Shown: positions 1 to 9,002 of the stretch, one piece after another
Position numbering within the stretch: position 1 is the first letter of the stretch
Layout of the letters: each line of letters starts with the position of its first letter
DNA from: Sphingomonas sp. Leaf34
GTDB lineage: Bacteria > Pseudomonadota > Alphaproteobacteria > Sphingomonadales > Sphingomonadaceae
Length of the DNA stretch: 64,000 nucleotides
Assembly (NCBI RefSeq): GCF_001421805.1
Contig: NZ_LMLC01000001.1
Coordinates: forward strand, 186,001 to 250,000
Direction of reading: 5' to 3'
Notes under the pieces: model-generated
The model's database searches: none
Told to the model about the DNA's origin: nothing
Seen by the model: only the letters and a program-made list of their open reading frames with translations
Position numbers and translations under genes: made by a program

Positions 1-15
1 CGCAGGAGATTATTC

Positions 16-1113
16 ATGACAGCAGCGCCGGTCGCCCTTCTCTACCAAGCGCTTCCCCCACCGCTGATCGACGGCCTGCGCAAGGACGCAAAACCGGGCG
101 GATACTCGGATGGCGGCGCCGACATTGCTTTCGCCTTGCGGACGGCCGGAGTGAATGTGGTCACGCCCACCGCCTCGCCAGACCCTGCCAGGGCACTCGA
201 CTGGGTCTTCCCGGACACGGCCGAGGGCATCCGTAGCGCAGGCGCAGCCGGCGCATCGGTCCTGTGGGCGAACACGGTTTTGTTTGAAGGACATCCGCTC
301 GAGGCGGCAATGGTCGACTTCGACATCGTCGGGCAGCTTCCCGCGGCGATGCAGGCGTTCGACGACAAGTTCCAGACCAACCATCTCCTTGCCGAGGCTG
401 GCCTGCCGGTAGCGCAATCGTTTCTGCTTTCCGGCACCGCGAGGGAGAATGTCTGCGCACTGGCCGATGTCGAGCACGCGTGCGCGTCCCGCGGCATGGC
501 CTTTCCGATGATCGTCAAGCCGGTGCGCGGGCGTGGCAGCCAGGGCGTGACCTTGGTGGAGAGCCTCGGCGACCTGCGCGATGCCGCGACTGCATTGATC
601 GCAGCCGCCACCTTCGGCGACATGCTGATGGTGGAGGAATTTCTCGGCGGCGACGAGATGACCGTCACCCTCATGCCGCCCGCGTCCCCGCGTCCGGACG
701 GTTCGCGGTCACCGACGCACTGGGCGTTACCGCCGGTATACCGCTTCGATCAGCACGGCGGCGTAGCGCCGTATAACGGCGACGTTCCGGTCACCGCCAA
801 CAGCATCGCAATCACGCCCGAGCGGCTACTCGATCCGGCGATCATGGCGATGATCGACAGCTGCGTCTCCGCCGCCGCGCTGGTCGACGCCCGGACCGCC
901 ATCCGGATCGATTGCCGCGCGGATCGTCATGGCCTGTTCAAATTGTTCGACCTCAACATGAAACCCAACATGACGGGACCGGGCCGCCCGGGGCGCGAAG
1001 ATCAGGATTGCCTCTCCGCGATCGCCGCCCGCGCCGAAGGATGGGCTTACGTCGATCTTCTGCAGGCGATGCTTGCTGCCGAATGGAGGTTCGACCCGTC
1101 GAAGGGCGCTTAA
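16..1113 (+). CDS. ATP-grasp ligase, D-Ala-D-Ala ligase-like
   Basis: Complete 365-residue protein with an AGGAG ribosome site 7 bases before the ATG. It has the ATP-grasp layout: an N-terminal pre-grasp region, a DKFQTNHLLAEAGLPV segment near residue 120 (D-Ala-D-Ala ligase-like alpha helix), the ATP-binding lysine in FPMIVKPVRGRGSQGV near residue 165, a VEEFLGG strand near 205, and a metal-binding FDLNMKPNMTGPGRPGR motif near 315. Such enzymes join a carboxylate to an amine or amino acid through an acyl phosphate. Within the family the DLN-x-KPN-x-TGPGRPG version differs from the usual E-x-N-x-x-PG of true D-Ala-D-Ala ligases, so a peptidoglycan role is unlikely; a small peptide or amino-acid ligase is more probable. 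The upstream neighbours are outside the window, so operon context is unknown. Confidence 0.8.
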   Translation: MTAAPVALLYQALPPPLIDGLRKDAKPGGYSDGGADIAFALRTAGVNVVTPTASPDPARALDWVFPDTAEGIRSAGAAGASVLWANTVLFEGHPLEAAMVDFDIVGQLPAAMQAFDDKFQTNHLLAEAGLPVAQSFLLSGTARENVCALADVEHACASRGMAFPMIVKPVRGRGSQGVTLVESLGDLRDAATALIAAATFGDMLMVEEFLGGDEMTVTLMPPASPRPDGSRSPTHWALPPVYRFDQHGGVAPYNGDVPVTANSIAITPERLLDPAIMAMIDSCVSAAALVDARTAIRIDCRADRHGLFKLFDLNMKPNMTGPGRPGREDQDCLSAIAARAEGWAYVDLLQAMLAAEWRFDPSKGA

Positions 1114-1599
1114 CCAGGAACGTCCGTTATGCGGCGGGCGACCTGCCCATGCTTCTGTTCAGACCGATAGGAGTCCGCTCAACGCCGCTTACCCGATCTC
1201 CACAAGCGGCGGTTCGGGTGCCCTTCCCCGCCGCCCAACTCCAGCCATTCGTTCAACAAGTCCCATGGCAGCGCCCGTCTTCGGTTCTCGCCTTCATAGT
1301 TGCGCGGTCGACCGGCATGACTGCCTCGGAATCGATGGTATCATGGGACTGTGTCCGAACGGCGTGACAGTGCCAGTCTGGACGGCCTTCGCTCAAAGTA
1401 CGGGACCGGTTCCGCAAGCCGAGAGGCCGCCGGATTACTGTTGACGGTCACAAAAGGTCAGCACAGCTGACGCTGTTGTGTCGCATTGCGATCATAAGCG
1501 AGGCATTCGCGACCCAGATCCGGGTCGCGCAACCGGTAGAGCCAGCCGTCCCGTTCCGGGGACGACACTCTGCCCGTGCCTCTCGGAGATGCCGGCCCA
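1114..1599. other. Non-coding leader region with an inverted repeat
   Basis: About 490 bases without a convincing gene: short open frames exist on both strands but none has a ribosome site with coding-like composition. Positions 1457-1471 form a perfect interrupted inverted repeat, GTCAGC-aca-GCTGAC, just downstream of a TTGACG at 1441. This could be an operator and promoter for the TBDR gene that starts at 1600. The assignment is from sequence symmetry only. Confidence 0.35.
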
Positions 1600-4239
1600 A
1601 TGTTGTGTCTTTCGTCCGCCAGACGCGTCCGACTGGTCGCCTCCGCCTATTGTACGGTGCCCCTGCTATTCCTGGCGAGTGCCGCAAACGCCGAGGATCC
1701 GACCGCCGATCCCGAGCAGACCAAGTCCGACATCATCGTGATGGGCGATCGTGCGGTCCGGTCGGACAAGGAGCAGTCGACCTCGGTGCGTGACTCGATC
1801 GTGTTCGATGATCTCGAGACACTGTCCGCCGACGGCAGCGTCGCGGGCCAGTTGATCCTGCTGCCCGGTATCAGCGCGATCGAGGACGGCGATGCGCCGC
1901 GGTTCGTCAGCATCCGCGGCATTTCGCCCGATCTCAACCAGACCACGATCGACGGGATCACGCTGGCGACGATCGGCAATGACGGGGAAGGCTCGCGCAA
2001 GGTCAATTTGCAGCAGATTCCGTCGGAACTCGCGTTCCATAACGACGTCTACAAGACCTTTACCGCCGAACAGGACGGCGCTGCGATCGGGGGGATCGTC
2101 GACATCGTCACGCGCAGCGCCTTTGCTCTCAAGCGCCGCTACGTCATGGTCGACGGCTATGGCATCTATTCGTCGTTCAAGGGCGATGGTGGCAGCAACG
2201 CGGGCAACGGCAGCACGCCGCATTTCGGCGCCGGTGGCAAGATGGTGTTCGCGGACAAGTTCGGCGCGGGCGACCAGTTCGGCGTGGTCTTGTCGGCTCG
2301 CTACGAGAACCGCATCCGCAACTCACGCAAATGGTGGCAGGACACCAAATATTACTTCAGCGACGCGGGCAAGAAGCTGGCCGGCCCCGACGATCCCGCC
2401 TGGAACGGCATCGCCGTGCCGTACAACCACAGCTATGGCAGCTACACCAACCGCCTCCAGACCGCGGGCAGTTCGGCGAAGTTCGAATGGCGCCCGCTCG
2501 GCACCGACATCTATGCGTCGCTGCTCGGGTTCAATTATCGTCAGTGGGAATCCTCGACGATGAACAAGAACGATTACTACACGAAGAACAGCGTTCGCGA
2601 CCTGACCGCCGAGGGGGGCGGATCGGACATCAACAGCCTCTATTCGCGCTATCGCTACGATACCTGGAACAAGGCGACGGTCGGCGCGATCGGCAATGTC
2701 GAATGGCACGACGACCACTCGACGCTCCGCGTTCGCGGCGGCTACACGCGCGCCCGGTACGACAATACGCAGCCCTATATCGGCGTCCGCGCCTATCCGA
2801 CCGGGCTTTCGCTCGATTGGGCCGCGGGCAATGACGGCACCGGTGGGCTGCCCTACGTCACCGGGATCAACAAACCCGGCCTCGTGCTCGGATCACCCTA
2901 CAAGCTCAGCACAGCGCAGACGACGTACCGCATGGCCAACGAAGGGCTGGCGACTGCGCGCGCCGATTATGGCTGGAACGCCGAACCGGAGGATCGCGGC
3001 TTCGGGTTCGTCACGGGTATCGAGTTCCGCAACCTCGAACTGGCGCGCAACGTCGACATGACCGAATACAAGCTCGGCCAGGCGATGAACGGCTATCTCT
3101 ACGATCCCGGCTACGTGCCGGTCGGCGCGCCGCAGTCGTTCCCTTGGGTCGATTGGGCGCGCGTGAAGAAGGAGTTGTGGCCGAAGTTCGTCAAGGACGT
3201 ACCCAACTCGACCTATGACAGCATCACCGGGGACTATCGCTATACCGAGCGGCTGGTGACGCCGTATCTTTCGCTGCATTACGCCACCGACGATACCACG
3301 CTGGTCGCGGGCGTCCGCTACGACCACACACGCTTTTCCGCGTTCCAGCCGACGATCACCGGCGGCACGGCGTCTGCGGTGATGACGCGAAACAAGGGTG
3401 GGTACCAGTATCTGCTGCCGTCGTTCACCGGAATCCAGGACTTTGCGGGCGGCAAGAAGCTGCGTTTCTCGTACAGCCGCACGCTCGGCCGCCCCACGCC
3501 CGGCAACATCGCCCAGCCGGAATCGCTCAATTGCGGCGACGAGGACTCGGGCGGCGCGGATTGCTCGATCAGCCGCGGCAACCCCGATCTGCGCCCGCGT
3601 CGGTCGGACAATATCGATGTCCAGTTCGAGCAGTATTTCCACAAGGACGGCATCGTCTCGCTCGGCGCCTTCGCCAAGTGGATCAAGGACGACATCTTCA
3701 CGCTGACCACGACGCAGCTGATCGACGACGTCAACTACCGGGTCCGCCAGCCGCTCAACGCCGACAATTCGCGGCTCTACGGCATCGAGTTCCAGGCGGC
3801 CGATCACGACGTCAACCTGTTCGGCCAGCGGATCGATCCGTTCTTCAACACAACCTGGCTGAAGGGACGGATGTCGATCACCAGCGATGCCGGGACGCGG
3901 ACGCTCGACCGGCTGATCTACCAGCCGAAATGGATCATCAACGGCGGCGCGACGCTCCGCCTGCCCGCGATCGACGGGGCGTTCCGGGCGACCGTGACAC
4001 ACCGCGGAAGCTACATGGAGGGCATCGGCGAGACCGCGCAGGACGACAATGGTCGCGCGGAGCTGACCACCGTCAACCTCGGCCTGTGGCACCGCGTGAC
4101 CAAACACGTGACCTTCAAATACGAGATCACCAACCTGCTCAACGACCAGCCGAAGTTCCTGGTCGGCAACGGCCTGCGCTATGTCAGCGAGGTCGACGAC
4201 TATGGCCAGGGCGCCTTTTTCCACATCATGCTGCGCTGA
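1600..4239 (+). CDS. TonB-dependent outer membrane receptor
   Basis: Outer membrane beta-barrel receptor for active uptake driven by TonB-ExbBD. From the ATG at 1600 (879 aa) a signal peptide ends at ASAANA near residue 31; a GTG at 1576 would add eight residues in front of it and is less likely. A TonB-box-like DIIVMGD stretch lies near residue 45, the plug follows with LILLPGISAIEDGDAPRFVSIRG and DGITLATIG, then VDIVTRSAF at the plug/barrel boundary. The rest is aromatic-rich alternating barrel sequence ending in an aromatic-containing strand (FFHIMLR). The PhoD-type phosphatase gene starts 22 bases after the stop, so the two are probably co-transcribed. This suggests the receptor imports a phosphate ester or a molecule released by that enzyme, but substrate cannot be read from the sequence. 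Confidence 0.9.
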   Translation: MLCLSSARRVRLVASAYCTVPLLFLASAANAEDPTADPEQTKSDIIVMGDRAVRSDKEQSTSVRDSIVFDDLETLSADGSVAGQLILLPGISAIEDGDAPRFVSIRGISPDLNQTTIDGITLATIGNDGEGSRKVNLQQIPSELAFHNDVYKTFTAEQDGAAIGGIVDIVTRSAFALKRRYVMVDGYGIYSSFKGDGGSNAGNGSTPHFGAGGKMVFADKFGAGDQFGVVLSARYENRIRNSRKWWQDTKYYFSDAGKKLAGPDDPAWNGIAVPYNHSYGSYTNRLQTAGSSAKFEWRPLGTDIYASLLGFNYRQWESSTMNKNDYYTKNSVRDLTAEGGGSDINSLYSRYRYDTWNKATVGAIGNVEWHDDHSTLRVRGGYTRARYDNTQPYIGVRAYPTGLSLDWAAGNDGTGGLPYVTGINKPGLVLGSPYKLSTAQTTYRMANEGLATARADYGWNAEPEDRGFGFVTGIEFRNLELARNVDMTEYKLGQAMNGYLYDPGYVPVGAPQSFPWVDWARVKKELWPKFVKDVPNSTYDSITGDYRYTERLVTPYLSLHYATDDTTLVAGVRYDHTRFSAFQPTITGGTASAVMTRNKGGYQYLLPSFTGIQDFAGGKKLRFSYSRTLGRPTPGNIAQPESLNCGDEDSGGADCSISRGNPDLRPRRSDNIDVQFEQYFHKDGIVSLGAFAKWIKDDIFTLTTTQLIDDVNYRVRQPLNADNSRLYGIEFQAADHDVNLFGQRIDPFFNTTWLKGRMSITSDAGTRTLDRLIYQPKWIINGGATLRLPAIDGAFRATVTHRGSYMEGIGETAQDDNGRAELTTVNLGLWHRVTKHVTFKYEITNLLNDQPKFLVGNGLRYVSEVDDYGQGAFFHIMLR

Positions 4240-4261
4240 TCTGCCGAACGGAGTTACGACC

Positions 4262-5854
4262 ATGTACGAAGTTGACCGCCGCTATCTCCTGTCCGCTTTG
4301 GGGAGCCTGACCGCGGCGGGCATCCTGCCGTGGCGAGCCTCCGCCGCCGAGGTGCGACCGCGTAACCTCGTCGACAATCCGCGCTTCCCCACGCCTCCAT
4401 TCACGCTTGGCATCGCGGCGGGCGATCCCGATGCTACGGGCTTCGTCATCTGGACGCGGCTCGCGCCGCTCCCGCTCCAGCCCGATGGAGGCATGATGAT
4501 GGCCCCCGTGCTCGTCGCCTGGGAGGTCGCCGCCGATCCCGAGTTCCGCCAAGTCCTCCAGCACGGCGAGACGATCGCGCATCCCGAGCTCGCGCATTCG
4601 GTCCATGTCGAGGTCGCCGGACTCGCGCCCGCTCGACCCTATTGGTACCGCTTCACCTGCGGCAGCGAGCGTAGCGGCACGGGGCGCGGCGCGACCCTGC
4701 CCTTGCCCGGCGCGCCGCTCGACCGCGTGCGCTTCGCCGTCGCCGGCTGCCAGCATTACGAGGAGGGCTATTACACCGCGTGGCGCCACATCGCCGCCGA
4801 GCCGATCGACTTCGTGTTCCATTACGGCGACTATATCTACGAGGGTCCCGATCGCGGCGAACAACCGCGCGGCGCGAAGAAGCCGCTGGTGCGCCGCCAT
4901 CTCGGCCACGAAATCTATTCGATCGGCGATTACCGCCAGCGCTATGCCCAGTATAAGAGCGATCCCGATCTGCAAGCCGCACATGCCGCAGCCCCGTGGT
5001 TCGTCAGCTTCGACGATCACGAGATCGACAATAACTGGGCGGGCGACATCGATCAGGACAACACCGCCCCGGAGGTATTCCGGACGCGACGCGCGATGGC
5101 GATGCAGGCCTATTATGAGCACATGCCGCTGCGCCGCTCCTCGATGCCCGATGGCGGGCACATGCAGATGTATCGCGGTGCGCGCTTCGGCGACCTCATG
5201 GAAGCGTTCTTCCTCGACACGCGGCAATATCGCTCGGATCAGGTCTATGGCGACCGTGACGCGCCGCAGGGGCCGGACGCGTTCGCCACCGACCGGTCGA
5301 TCACCGGCGCGGCGCAGGAAGCGTGGCTGTTCAAGGGGCTTGATCGCTCGAAGGCGCGCTGGAACCTGATCGCGCAGCAAGTGTGCCTGATGAACCTCGG
5401 CTATCACAAGGCCGGCCAGTCCGAGCAGCTTGTCTCGATGGACCAATGGTCGGGGTACATGAACAGCCGCCGTCGCTTGCTCGCGCATATCGACGCGCAT
5501 TGTCCCGGCAACGTCATGACCGTCAGCGGCGACGCGCATCGTCATTATGCCGGCGACCTGATCCAGGATCACGGCAACGGCAAGATCATCAGCAGCGAAT
5601 ATCTCGCGACCTCGATCAGCTCGGGGGCGGACGGTGTCGGCGAGGACGACGACTACACACGCTCGTCCCGCGCGGAAAATGCGAACCTCAAGGCGCTGAC
5701 GGACCGCCGTGGCTATGTTTTGTGCGACGTCGGGCGCAACCTGTGGCGCGGCGATCTCAAAGTTCTGGACACGATCGCAACGCGGAACGGGACGCTGTCG
5801 ACTCACGCCAGCTTTGTCACGGAGTGTGGTAAGCCCGGCCTGCAGCGGGCGTGA
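4262..5854 (+). CDS. phoD: PhoD-type alkaline phosphatase/phosphodiesterase, Tat exported
   Basis: 530-residue secreted metallophosphoesterase. The ATG at 4262 follows GGAG at good spacing; an in-frame ATG at 4181 lies inside the TBDR gene and is rejected. The N-terminus carries a twin-arginine signal (DRRYLLSAL, then a hydrophobic stretch ending ASAAE), as usual for PhoD enzymes, which are folded with their metals before export. PhoD landmarks follow in order: FTLGIAAGDPDATGFVIWTRL (N-terminal Ig-like domain), a metal-site HYGDYIYEG, FVSFDDHEIDNNW, and VSGDAHRHYAGD near residue 420. Family members hydrolyse phosphate mono- and diesters using Fe/Ca. Together with the upstream TBDR it may form a phosphate-ester scavenging pair. 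No Pho box was identified with certainty. Confidence 0.88.
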   Translation: MYEVDRRYLLSALGSLTAAGILPWRASAAEVRPRNLVDNPRFPTPPFTLGIAAGDPDATGFVIWTRLAPLPLQPDGGMMMAPVLVAWEVAADPEFRQVLQHGETIAHPELAHSVHVEVAGLAPARPYWYRFTCGSERSGTGRGATLPLPGAPLDRVRFAVAGCQHYEEGYYTAWRHIAAEPIDFVFHYGDYIYEGPDRGEQPRGAKKPLVRRHLGHEIYSIGDYRQRYAQYKSDPDLQAAHAAAPWFVSFDDHEIDNNWAGDIDQDNTAPEVFRTRRAMAMQAYYEHMPLRRSSMPDGGHMQMYRGARFGDLMEAFFLDTRQYRSDQVYGDRDAPQGPDAFATDRSITGAAQEAWLFKGLDRSKARWNLIAQQVCLMNLGYHKAGQSEQLVSMDQWSGYMNSRRRLLAHIDAHCPGNVMTVSGDAHRHYAGDLIQDHGNGKIISSEYLATSISSGADGVGEDDDYTRSSRAENANLKALTDRRGYVLCDVGRNLWRGDLKVLDTIATRNGTLSTHASFVTECGKPGLQRA

Positions 5855-5878
5855 TGACGTCGCGGCAAGCCCGGACGT

Positions 5879-6820
5879 CTACCGTCCCGCGACGACGATC
5901 TTCGGAAGCGTCGTGATCGGTTCGACCGTGATCGCGCGGAACCACGTCTCCGCGCCTTCGGATTGCAGCTGAATCTGGCCATGCGTCAGCGGCTGCCGCG
6001 TGCCGTCGGTTGCGATCGTTGCCAGGTCGTGCACCTCGGCGACGGGTACGCCGTTGACGACATGCACCGCGCGGTCGCCGACGACATACAAATCGAGCGT
6101 GTTCCACGCGCCGATCGGACGCTCGGCATCGGTCGCGGCCTCGACGTTCCAGGTCGGGGTGCCGTTGACGATGTCGATCTCGCGGCCCCCGGCGCGATAG
6201 CGAAGATGCGGTTCGGCCAACGCTGGATCGAACGTCACGCCGGTGCGCCCCCGCACCTGGCCGCCCACCGCGACGATCATGCCGGTCGATCCGGTCATGA
6301 TTTCGAACTCGACCGACGGACGCCAGGTCCCGAAGACTTCGCCGGCGGTGCCGTGGGTATGATAGAGCAGCCCGTTGTTGCGCGGCAGCGTCGCGCGCGG
6401 CGCCCAGGTCTTCGCCCCCCATTTGAACTGCAGCCGCAAGTGATAGTCGCCAAGGTCGGCGGTGTTGACGAGGCTGCCCCAGGTCCTGCCGTTCACCCAA
6501 ATCGCCGGAGCCCCGTCCACGGAGCGCACGGCGAAGTCCCCGCTGGTATCTCGGCTGGTACCGATCGGCGGCGTGCCCGGGTTCGATTGGTAGGTAATCG
6601 CGGGGTCGGCATAACCGAGCCAAGGCGCCCAACCCTTCAGGGTACGCCCGTCGAACAACGCGGTCGGCTTGCTGGTCGGCACGGGTATGTCCGTCAGCGT
6701 CAGCCGCTGCGCCGCCCTTGCCGGTTCGCCCGCGACGGCGCGTGCCCGGTCCTTCGACGTTTGCGCGGTCGCGGGGGCGGATAGCACCAGAAGCGCCGTC
6801 AGTACTCGATGAAACCGCAT
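5879..6820 (-). CDS. DUF1080 (3-keto-disaccharide hydrolase) family secreted protein
   Basis: Secreted protein of 313 aa with a signal peptide ending at SAPATAQ. The hallmark LFDGRTLKGW of the DUF1080 concanavalin-like fold is near residue 57, followed by the family's DYHLRLQFKW and NNGLLYH strands. Family members bind or hydrolyse sugars, including 3-keto-glycosides, but the exact activity here is not determined. The start at 6820 is preferred over 6826 because the AGGGGGA-type ribosome site at 6827-6834 would touch the ATG at 6826. It converges with phoD, 24 bases apart. A perfect 10-bp palindrome GTATCGATAC lies about 55 bases upstream and may be an operator. Confidence 0.82.
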   Translation of the reverse strand: MRFHRVLTALLVLSAPATAQTSKDRARAVAGEPARAAQRLTLTDIPVPTSKPTALFDGRTLKGWAPWLGYADPAITYQSNPGTPPIGTSRDTSGDFAVRSVDGAPAIWVNGRTWGSLVNTADLGDYHLRLQFKWGAKTWAPRATLPRNNGLLYHTHGTAGEVFGTWRPSVEFEIMTGSTGMIVAVGGQVRGRTGVTFDPALAEPHLRYRAGGREIDIVNGTPTWNVEAATDAERPIGAWNTLDLYVVGDRAVHVVNGVPVAEVHDLATIATDGTRQPLTHGQIQLQSEGAETWFRAITVEPITTLPKIVVAGR

Positions 6821-6874
6821 AAACATTCCCCCTCAACCGTCGTCCGCTCAGCGATACTCTATTCGTCTAGCGCT

Positions 6875-6884
6875 GTATCGATAC
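6875..6884. promoter_or_regulatory. Palindromic candidate operator upstream of the DUF1080 gene
   Basis: GTATCGATAC is a perfect 10-bp palindrome with a central CG, the symmetry typical of LacI/GntR-class sites, and lies 55 bases before the DUF1080 start. Only one copy was noticed, so its role is a guess. Confidence 0.25.
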
Positions 6885-6960
6885 GACTTGAACGTCGGCT
6901 TCGTCGAAAATGGGGTATGGCTGACGCATTGCGAAAATTGCCAGGCGGGGCGCGTCGCGA

Positions 6961-7869
6961 TCAATCGGCGAGGCGCTCGGACAGGAAATCGACGAACACA
7001 CGGACGCGCGCGGGGGTTTGGCTGCCACCGACGAAGACCGCGTGAATGAGTTCGACGTCACCGGGATTAAAGTCTTCGAGGATGGGCACCAATCGGCCGG
7101 CCGCGATGTCGTCGACGACACTGAACGCGCCGACGCGTGCCACGCCGACGCCGGCAGCCGCGAGTTGGCCGAGCGTCTCGCCATTGTTCGCCTCGATAGT
7201 CCCTTTCACCGACAGCACGATGTCCCCGCCATCCCGGCGGAACGGCCAAATCGGCTCGGTACGGCGGAAGTTGAAGTTAAGGCAGTTGTGCGCGTGAAGG
7301 TCTTCAGGCACGACTGGCGTACCGTATTGTGCCAGATAGTCCGGTGCCGCAACGATCACCCGGCCGCTTTCGCCGAGTTTGCGCGCGGTCAGCGGACTGT
7401 CGGGAAGCGCGCCAAACCGGACCGCGACGTCCGCCTGTCCGGCGGCGATATCGACGATGCCATCACTCAGCGCGAAATCGACCAGAATGTGGGGGTATAG
7501 CGCGGCGAATTCACCGAGCAGCGGCACGATACAGAGCCTCCCATGCGATAGCGCGGCGCTGATCCGCAACCGGCCGCGGGGGGCGCCCTGGTCGGCAAGC
7601 TGCTGTTCGGCATCGTCGAGGTCTGCGAGGATGCGTCGCGCGGTCTGGAGATAGGCTTGTCCCTCCGCCGTCGGCGTCAGCGCCCTGGTCGATCGCAACA
7701 GGAGGCGTACGCCAAGCCGCGCCTCAATGCGATCGATCGACCGCGCGACGGCGGACGGTGTCAGGCCAAGCGTCCGTCCGGCCGCGGAAAAACTGCCCTC
7801 GCGCATCACCGCCGCAAAGATCTCCAGCGCCCGCGCACGATCGGCGCCCATGCCCGCCTTTGCGTCCAT
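6961..7869 (-). CDS. LysR-family transcriptional regulator
   Basis: 302-residue LysR-type regulator. The winged helix-turn-helix is at the N-terminus (ALEIFAAVMREGSFSAAGRTLGLTPSAVARSIDRIEARLGV, quoted in part: SFSAAGRTLGLTPSAVARSI), followed by the linker helix and a periplasmic-binding-protein-like effector domain with the RLRISAAL start and a VARVGAFSV segment near residue 245. The ATG at 7869 has GAAGGA upstream at nine bases; the longer frame to 7923 lacks a comparable site and would run almost into the divergent aldo-keto reductase gene. Divergent arrangement with the reductase/MFS pair strongly suggests it regulates them. The inducer is unknown. Confidence 0.88.
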   Translation of the reverse strand: MDAKAGMGADRARALEIFAAVMREGSFSAAGRTLGLTPSAVARSIDRIEARLGVRLLLRSTRALTPTAEGQAYLQTARRILADLDDAEQQLADQGAPRGRLRISAALSHGRLCIVPLLGEFAALYPHILVDFALSDGIVDIAAGQADVAVRFGALPDSPLTARKLGESGRVIVAAPDYLAQYGTPVVPEDLHAHNCLNFNFRRTEPIWPFRRDGGDIVLSVKGTIEANNGETLGQLAAAGVGVARVGAFSVVDDIAAGRLVPILEDFNPGDVELIHAVFVGGSQTPARVRVFVDFLSERLAD

Positions 7870-7956
7870 ATCAAAAGTCCTTCGCGGTACCGTCACCTTA
7901 TCCGGCGCAGTACTATCGGCCATCTATGCGCCAAGACCTCAGTCAGGGAAATGCGC
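7870..7956. promoter_or_regulatory. Divergent LysR/aldo-keto reductase promoter region
   Basis: This 87-base gap separates the LysR gene (minus) from the reductase gene (plus). It must hold both promoters and is the expected place for LysR binding. No single clear T-N11-A site could be chosen by eye. Confidence 0.4.
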
Positions 7957-8991
7957 ATGGACTATCGGCAATTGGGATCATCGGGCCTGCGGGTGCCGGC
8001 ATTGAGTTTCGGCACCGGAACGTTCGGCGGCACGGGGCCGCTGTTCGGCGCCTGGGGCCAGAGCGACGCGGCCGAGGCGCGCCGGCTGGTCGATACCTGC
8101 CTCGAGGCCGGTGTGACGATGTTCGACACGGCCGACGTCTATTCCAACGGGGCATCCGAGACCGTGTTGGGCGCTGCGATAAAGGGACGGCGCGATGCGG
8201 TGCTGATCTCGACCAAGACGGGCTTGCCGATGGGCGACGGGCCGCAGGACTGGGGCGCGTCGCGCGGGCGACTTATTTGCGCCGTCGAGGCCTCGCTGCG
8301 CCGGCTCGGGACCGATCATATCGATCTGCTGCAGCTCCACGCGTTCGATGCTTCCACGCCGGCCGAGGAGGTGATGGGCACGCTCGACAGCCTGATTGCC
8401 GCGGGCAAGGTGCGCTATGCAGGGGTGTCCAACTATCCCGGTTGGCAGCTGATGAAGGCGCAAGGCCTTGCCGAGTGCAACGGCTGGCCGCGTCTCGTCG
8501 CGCATCAGGTGTACTATTCGCTGATCGGCCGCGCTTACGAGGCCGACCTGATGCCGCTCGGGGCCGACCAGGGGGTCGGCGCGCTGGTGTGGAGCCCGCT
8601 CGGCTGGGGCAGGCTGACCGGCAGGATCGGACGCGACCGGCCAATCCCGAAAGGCAGCCGGCTGCACGATACCGAGCAGTTCGCGCCGCCGGTCGAGTCC
8701 GAGCATCTTTACCGCGTGATCGACGCGCTGGAAGCCGTCGCCGCCGAGACGGACAGGAGCGTACCACAGGTCGCGATCAACTGGCTGCTCCGCCGCCCGA
8801 CCGTCGCGTCCGTCATCATCGGCGCGCGTACCGAAGCGCAGTTGCGCGACAATCTGGGTGCGGTCGGATGGGCATTGTCGCCCGATCAGGTCGCGGTGCT
8901 CGATACGGCCAGCGCCGTCCTGCCGCCCTACCCCCATACCCCGTATCACCAGCAGGAGGGCTTCGCCCGCCTGAACCCGCCACTGGTCTGA
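7957..8991 (+). CDS. Aldo/keto reductase
   Basis: 344-residue NAD(P)H-dependent oxidoreductase of the aldo/keto reductase fold, reducing carbonyl groups in the cytoplasm. Start at 7957 is preferred to 7951 because AGGGAA is then at workable spacing. It begins MDYRQLGSSGLRVPALSFGT, typical of the YghZ/Kv-beta-like branch. The catalytic tetrad is visible: Asp in MFDTADVYSNG, Tyr in the same motif, Lys in LISTKTG, and His in LLQLHAFD. The nicotinamide-phosphate binding end is seen in VIIGARTEAQLRDN. The MFS gene starts 11 bases after the stop, so they form an operon, probably under the divergent LysR regulator; together they look like a detoxification-and-export pair for a reactive carbonyl compound. 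Substrate is inferred, not seen. Confidence 0.9.
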   Translation: MDYRQLGSSGLRVPALSFGTGTFGGTGPLFGAWGQSDAAEARRLVDTCLEAGVTMFDTADVYSNGASETVLGAAIKGRRDAVLISTKTGLPMGDGPQDWGASRGRLICAVEASLRRLGTDHIDLLQLHAFDASTPAEEVMGTLDSLIAAGKVRYAGVSNYPGWQLMKAQGLAECNGWPRLVAHQVYYSLIGRAYEADLMPLGADQGVGALVWSPLGWGRLTGRIGRDRPIPKGSRLHDTEQFAPPVESEHLYRVIDALEAVAAETDRSVPQVAINWLLRRPTVASVIIGARTEAQLRDNLGAVGWALSPDQVAVLDTASAVLPPYPHTPYHQQEGFARLNPPLV

Positions 8992-9002
8992 GGAGGCGAA
9001 CG

